Shown here in pieces: positions 63,130 through 64,000 of a stretch of 64,000 nucleotides of DNA; position 1 is the stretch's first letter; each line of letters begins with the position of its first letter. The DNA lies in NCBI RefSeq assembly GCF_003633685.1, contig NZ_RBKT01000001.1, positions 5,332,001 through 5,396,000 on the forward strand, read 5' to 3'. Source of the DNA: Micromonospora pisi. Its GTDB lineage: Bacteria; Actinomycetota; Actinomycetes; Mycobacteriales; Micromonosporaceae. The translations under genes and the position numbers were made by a program. The notes beneath the pieces were generated by a model that did no database searches, was not told the origin of the DNA, and worked only from the letters and a program-made list of their open reading frames with translations.

Positions 63130-64000
63130 GTGGACAGCAGGCGGGCCGGCGGAACCGGTGGGGCAGGGCACGGGGCGGCCACGGCGGGCGGACCGGCGGG
63201 GACGGGCCAGGACGACCGGGAGTCGGTCGTCGTGGTCGGTGCCGGACCGGCCGGGTTGACCGCCGCGCTGATGCTGATCCGGGCGGGCTACCGGCCCCTG
63301 GTGCTCGAGGCCAGTGGCGAGGTGGGCGGAATCAGCCGGACCGTGGAGCGCGACGGATGGCGTTTCGACCTGGGCGGCCATCGTTTCTTCACCAAGGTCG
63401 ACGAGGTACGCGAACTGTGGCACGAGATCCTGCCGGAACAGGATTTCCTGAGCCGACCCCGGATGAGCCGCATCCTGTACCAGGGCCGCCTGTACGACTA
63501 CCCGCTCAAGCCGATGAACGCGCTACGTAACCTCGGACTGCTGGAGGCGATGCGGTGCGTCGGCTCGTACGGGTGGGTGCGGATCCGTCCGCCGCGTGAT
63601 CAGAGCACCTTCGAAGGCTGGGTCAGCGCCCGGTTCGGCCGGCGCCTGTACGGCATGTTCTTCAAGACGTACACCGAGAAGGTGTGGGGCGTGCCGGGCA
63701 ACCAGATCCAGGCGGACTGGGCGGCACAGCGGATCAAGAACCTGTCACTGGGGGGCGCGGTACGCGAGGCGCTGCGCCCGTCCAAACTGCGGCGGGGCCG
63801 GCAGGAGATCACCACGCTCATCGACGAGTTCGAGTACCCGCGCCTCGGTCCGGGCATGATGTGGCAGCGGGCCCGGGAGTTGGTCGAGGCCGGCGGAGGC
63901 GAGGTGCGCCTGCACCGCCCGGTGCGCGACATCCGCCGGGCCGGCGGACGGGTCACCGGGTTGACGGTCTCCCACGACGGCAAGCCCGAGTTCATCGCGT
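63130..64000 (+). CDS. FAD-dependent amine-oxidase-like oxidoreductase, 3' truncated by window
   Basis: An open frame from GTG 63130 to the window end (290 codons seen). After a glycine/alanine-rich lead of about 30 residues comes the dinucleotide fold VVVVGAGPAGLTAALMLIRA, an EVGGISRTVERDGWRFDLGG substrate/FAD segment and HRFFTKVDEVRELWHEIL. The GGISRT and DLGGHRFF pattern is that of protoporphyrinogen-oxidase-like and UDP-galactopyranose-mutase-like flavoproteins, which in actinobacteria are often linked to cell-surface glycan genes. GGGGAAGG lies seven bases upstream. The precise substrate cannot be assigned. Confidence 0.85.
   Translation, partial: MDSRRAGGTGGAGHGAATAGGPAGTGQDDRESVVVVGAGPAGLTAALMLIRAGYRPLVLEASGEVGGISRTVERDGWRFDLGGHRFFTKVDEVRELWHEILPEQDFLSRPRMSRILYQGRLYDYPLKPMNALRNLGLLEAMRCVGSYGWVRIRPPRDQSTFEGWVSARFGRRLYGMFFKTYTEKVWGVPGNQIQADWAAQRIKNLSLGGAVREALRPSKLRRGRQEITTLIDEFEYPRLGPGMMWQRARELVEAGGGEVRLHRPVRDIRRAGGRVTGLTVSHDGKPEFIA

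Overview
The window is about 70% GC with GTG/TTG starts, many 4-bp ATGA/GTGA gene overlaps and mycothiol chemistry (mca). This indicates an actinobacterium, most likely Micromonosporaceae (Micromonospora or a close relative). Large GGGGCCC-centred palindromic repeats occur three times between genes, which fits that group. Placement is by inspection only.

Layout. 1-9.1 kb: a 5'-truncated Ppx/GppA phosphatase, an apparently self-regulated leaderless PadR regulator with its HAAS-type membrane partner, a lipoprotein-like anchored protein, a dienelactone hydrolase, a family 5 uracil-DNA glycosylase, and a tightly overlapping DUF4129 / membrane / MoxR / DUF58 / membrane operon. 9.1-21 kb: NDH-2, a large polytopic membrane protein, tRNA-Leu(UAA) (the bldA-type tRNA), a Bax-inhibitor-1 protein, a thiolase, two tandem SGNH hydrolases, DUF1232, cystathionine beta-synthase, a GNAT protein and RNase Z. 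21.3-26.8 kb: an accessory island between RNase Z and msrA, carrying a Fic protein, DUF397, an IS30 transposase, a YciI protein and an unrecognised protein. 26.7-45 kb: msrA, HIT, metB-type PLP lyase, amidase, threonine ammonia-lyase, greA, DUF4307, mca, a small membrane protein, a GGDEF-EAL protein, a DUF255 thioredoxin-fold protein, purK-purE, a glutaminase with full animal kidney-type architecture, and a two-gene WXG/CpnT-like locus. 45-64 kb: a 1732-residue membrane protein, UDP-glucose dehydrogenase, a secreted M14 carboxypeptidase, an acyl-CoA dehydrogenase followed by a second small island (cupredoxin lipoprotein), a DUF4236 protein, a GH43-like protein, HflX, and a 3'-truncated FAD amine-oxidase-like gene.

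The gene order thiolase-SGNH-cbs-metB-greA-DUF4307-mca-small membrane protein-DUF255 matches, from memory, the M. tuberculosis Rv1074c-Rv1084 neighbourhood. Sulfur metabolism (cbs, metB-type lyase), mycothiol detoxification (mca) and methionine repair (msrA) sit together.

The most interesting signal is a pair of insertions that each replace the 3' end of a housekeeping gene. Downstream of msrA there are two further in-frame copies of the last ~25 codons of msrA, each with both resolving cysteines and its own stop codon. Downstream of the acyl-CoA dehydrogenase there is a displaced copy of its last ~25 codons, now frameshifted, followed directly by what looks like the original terminator. Both look like footprints of site-specific (or cassette) integration into codons for catalytic residues, with the gene repaired by an element-borne 3' end. 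No integrase is visible in either island.
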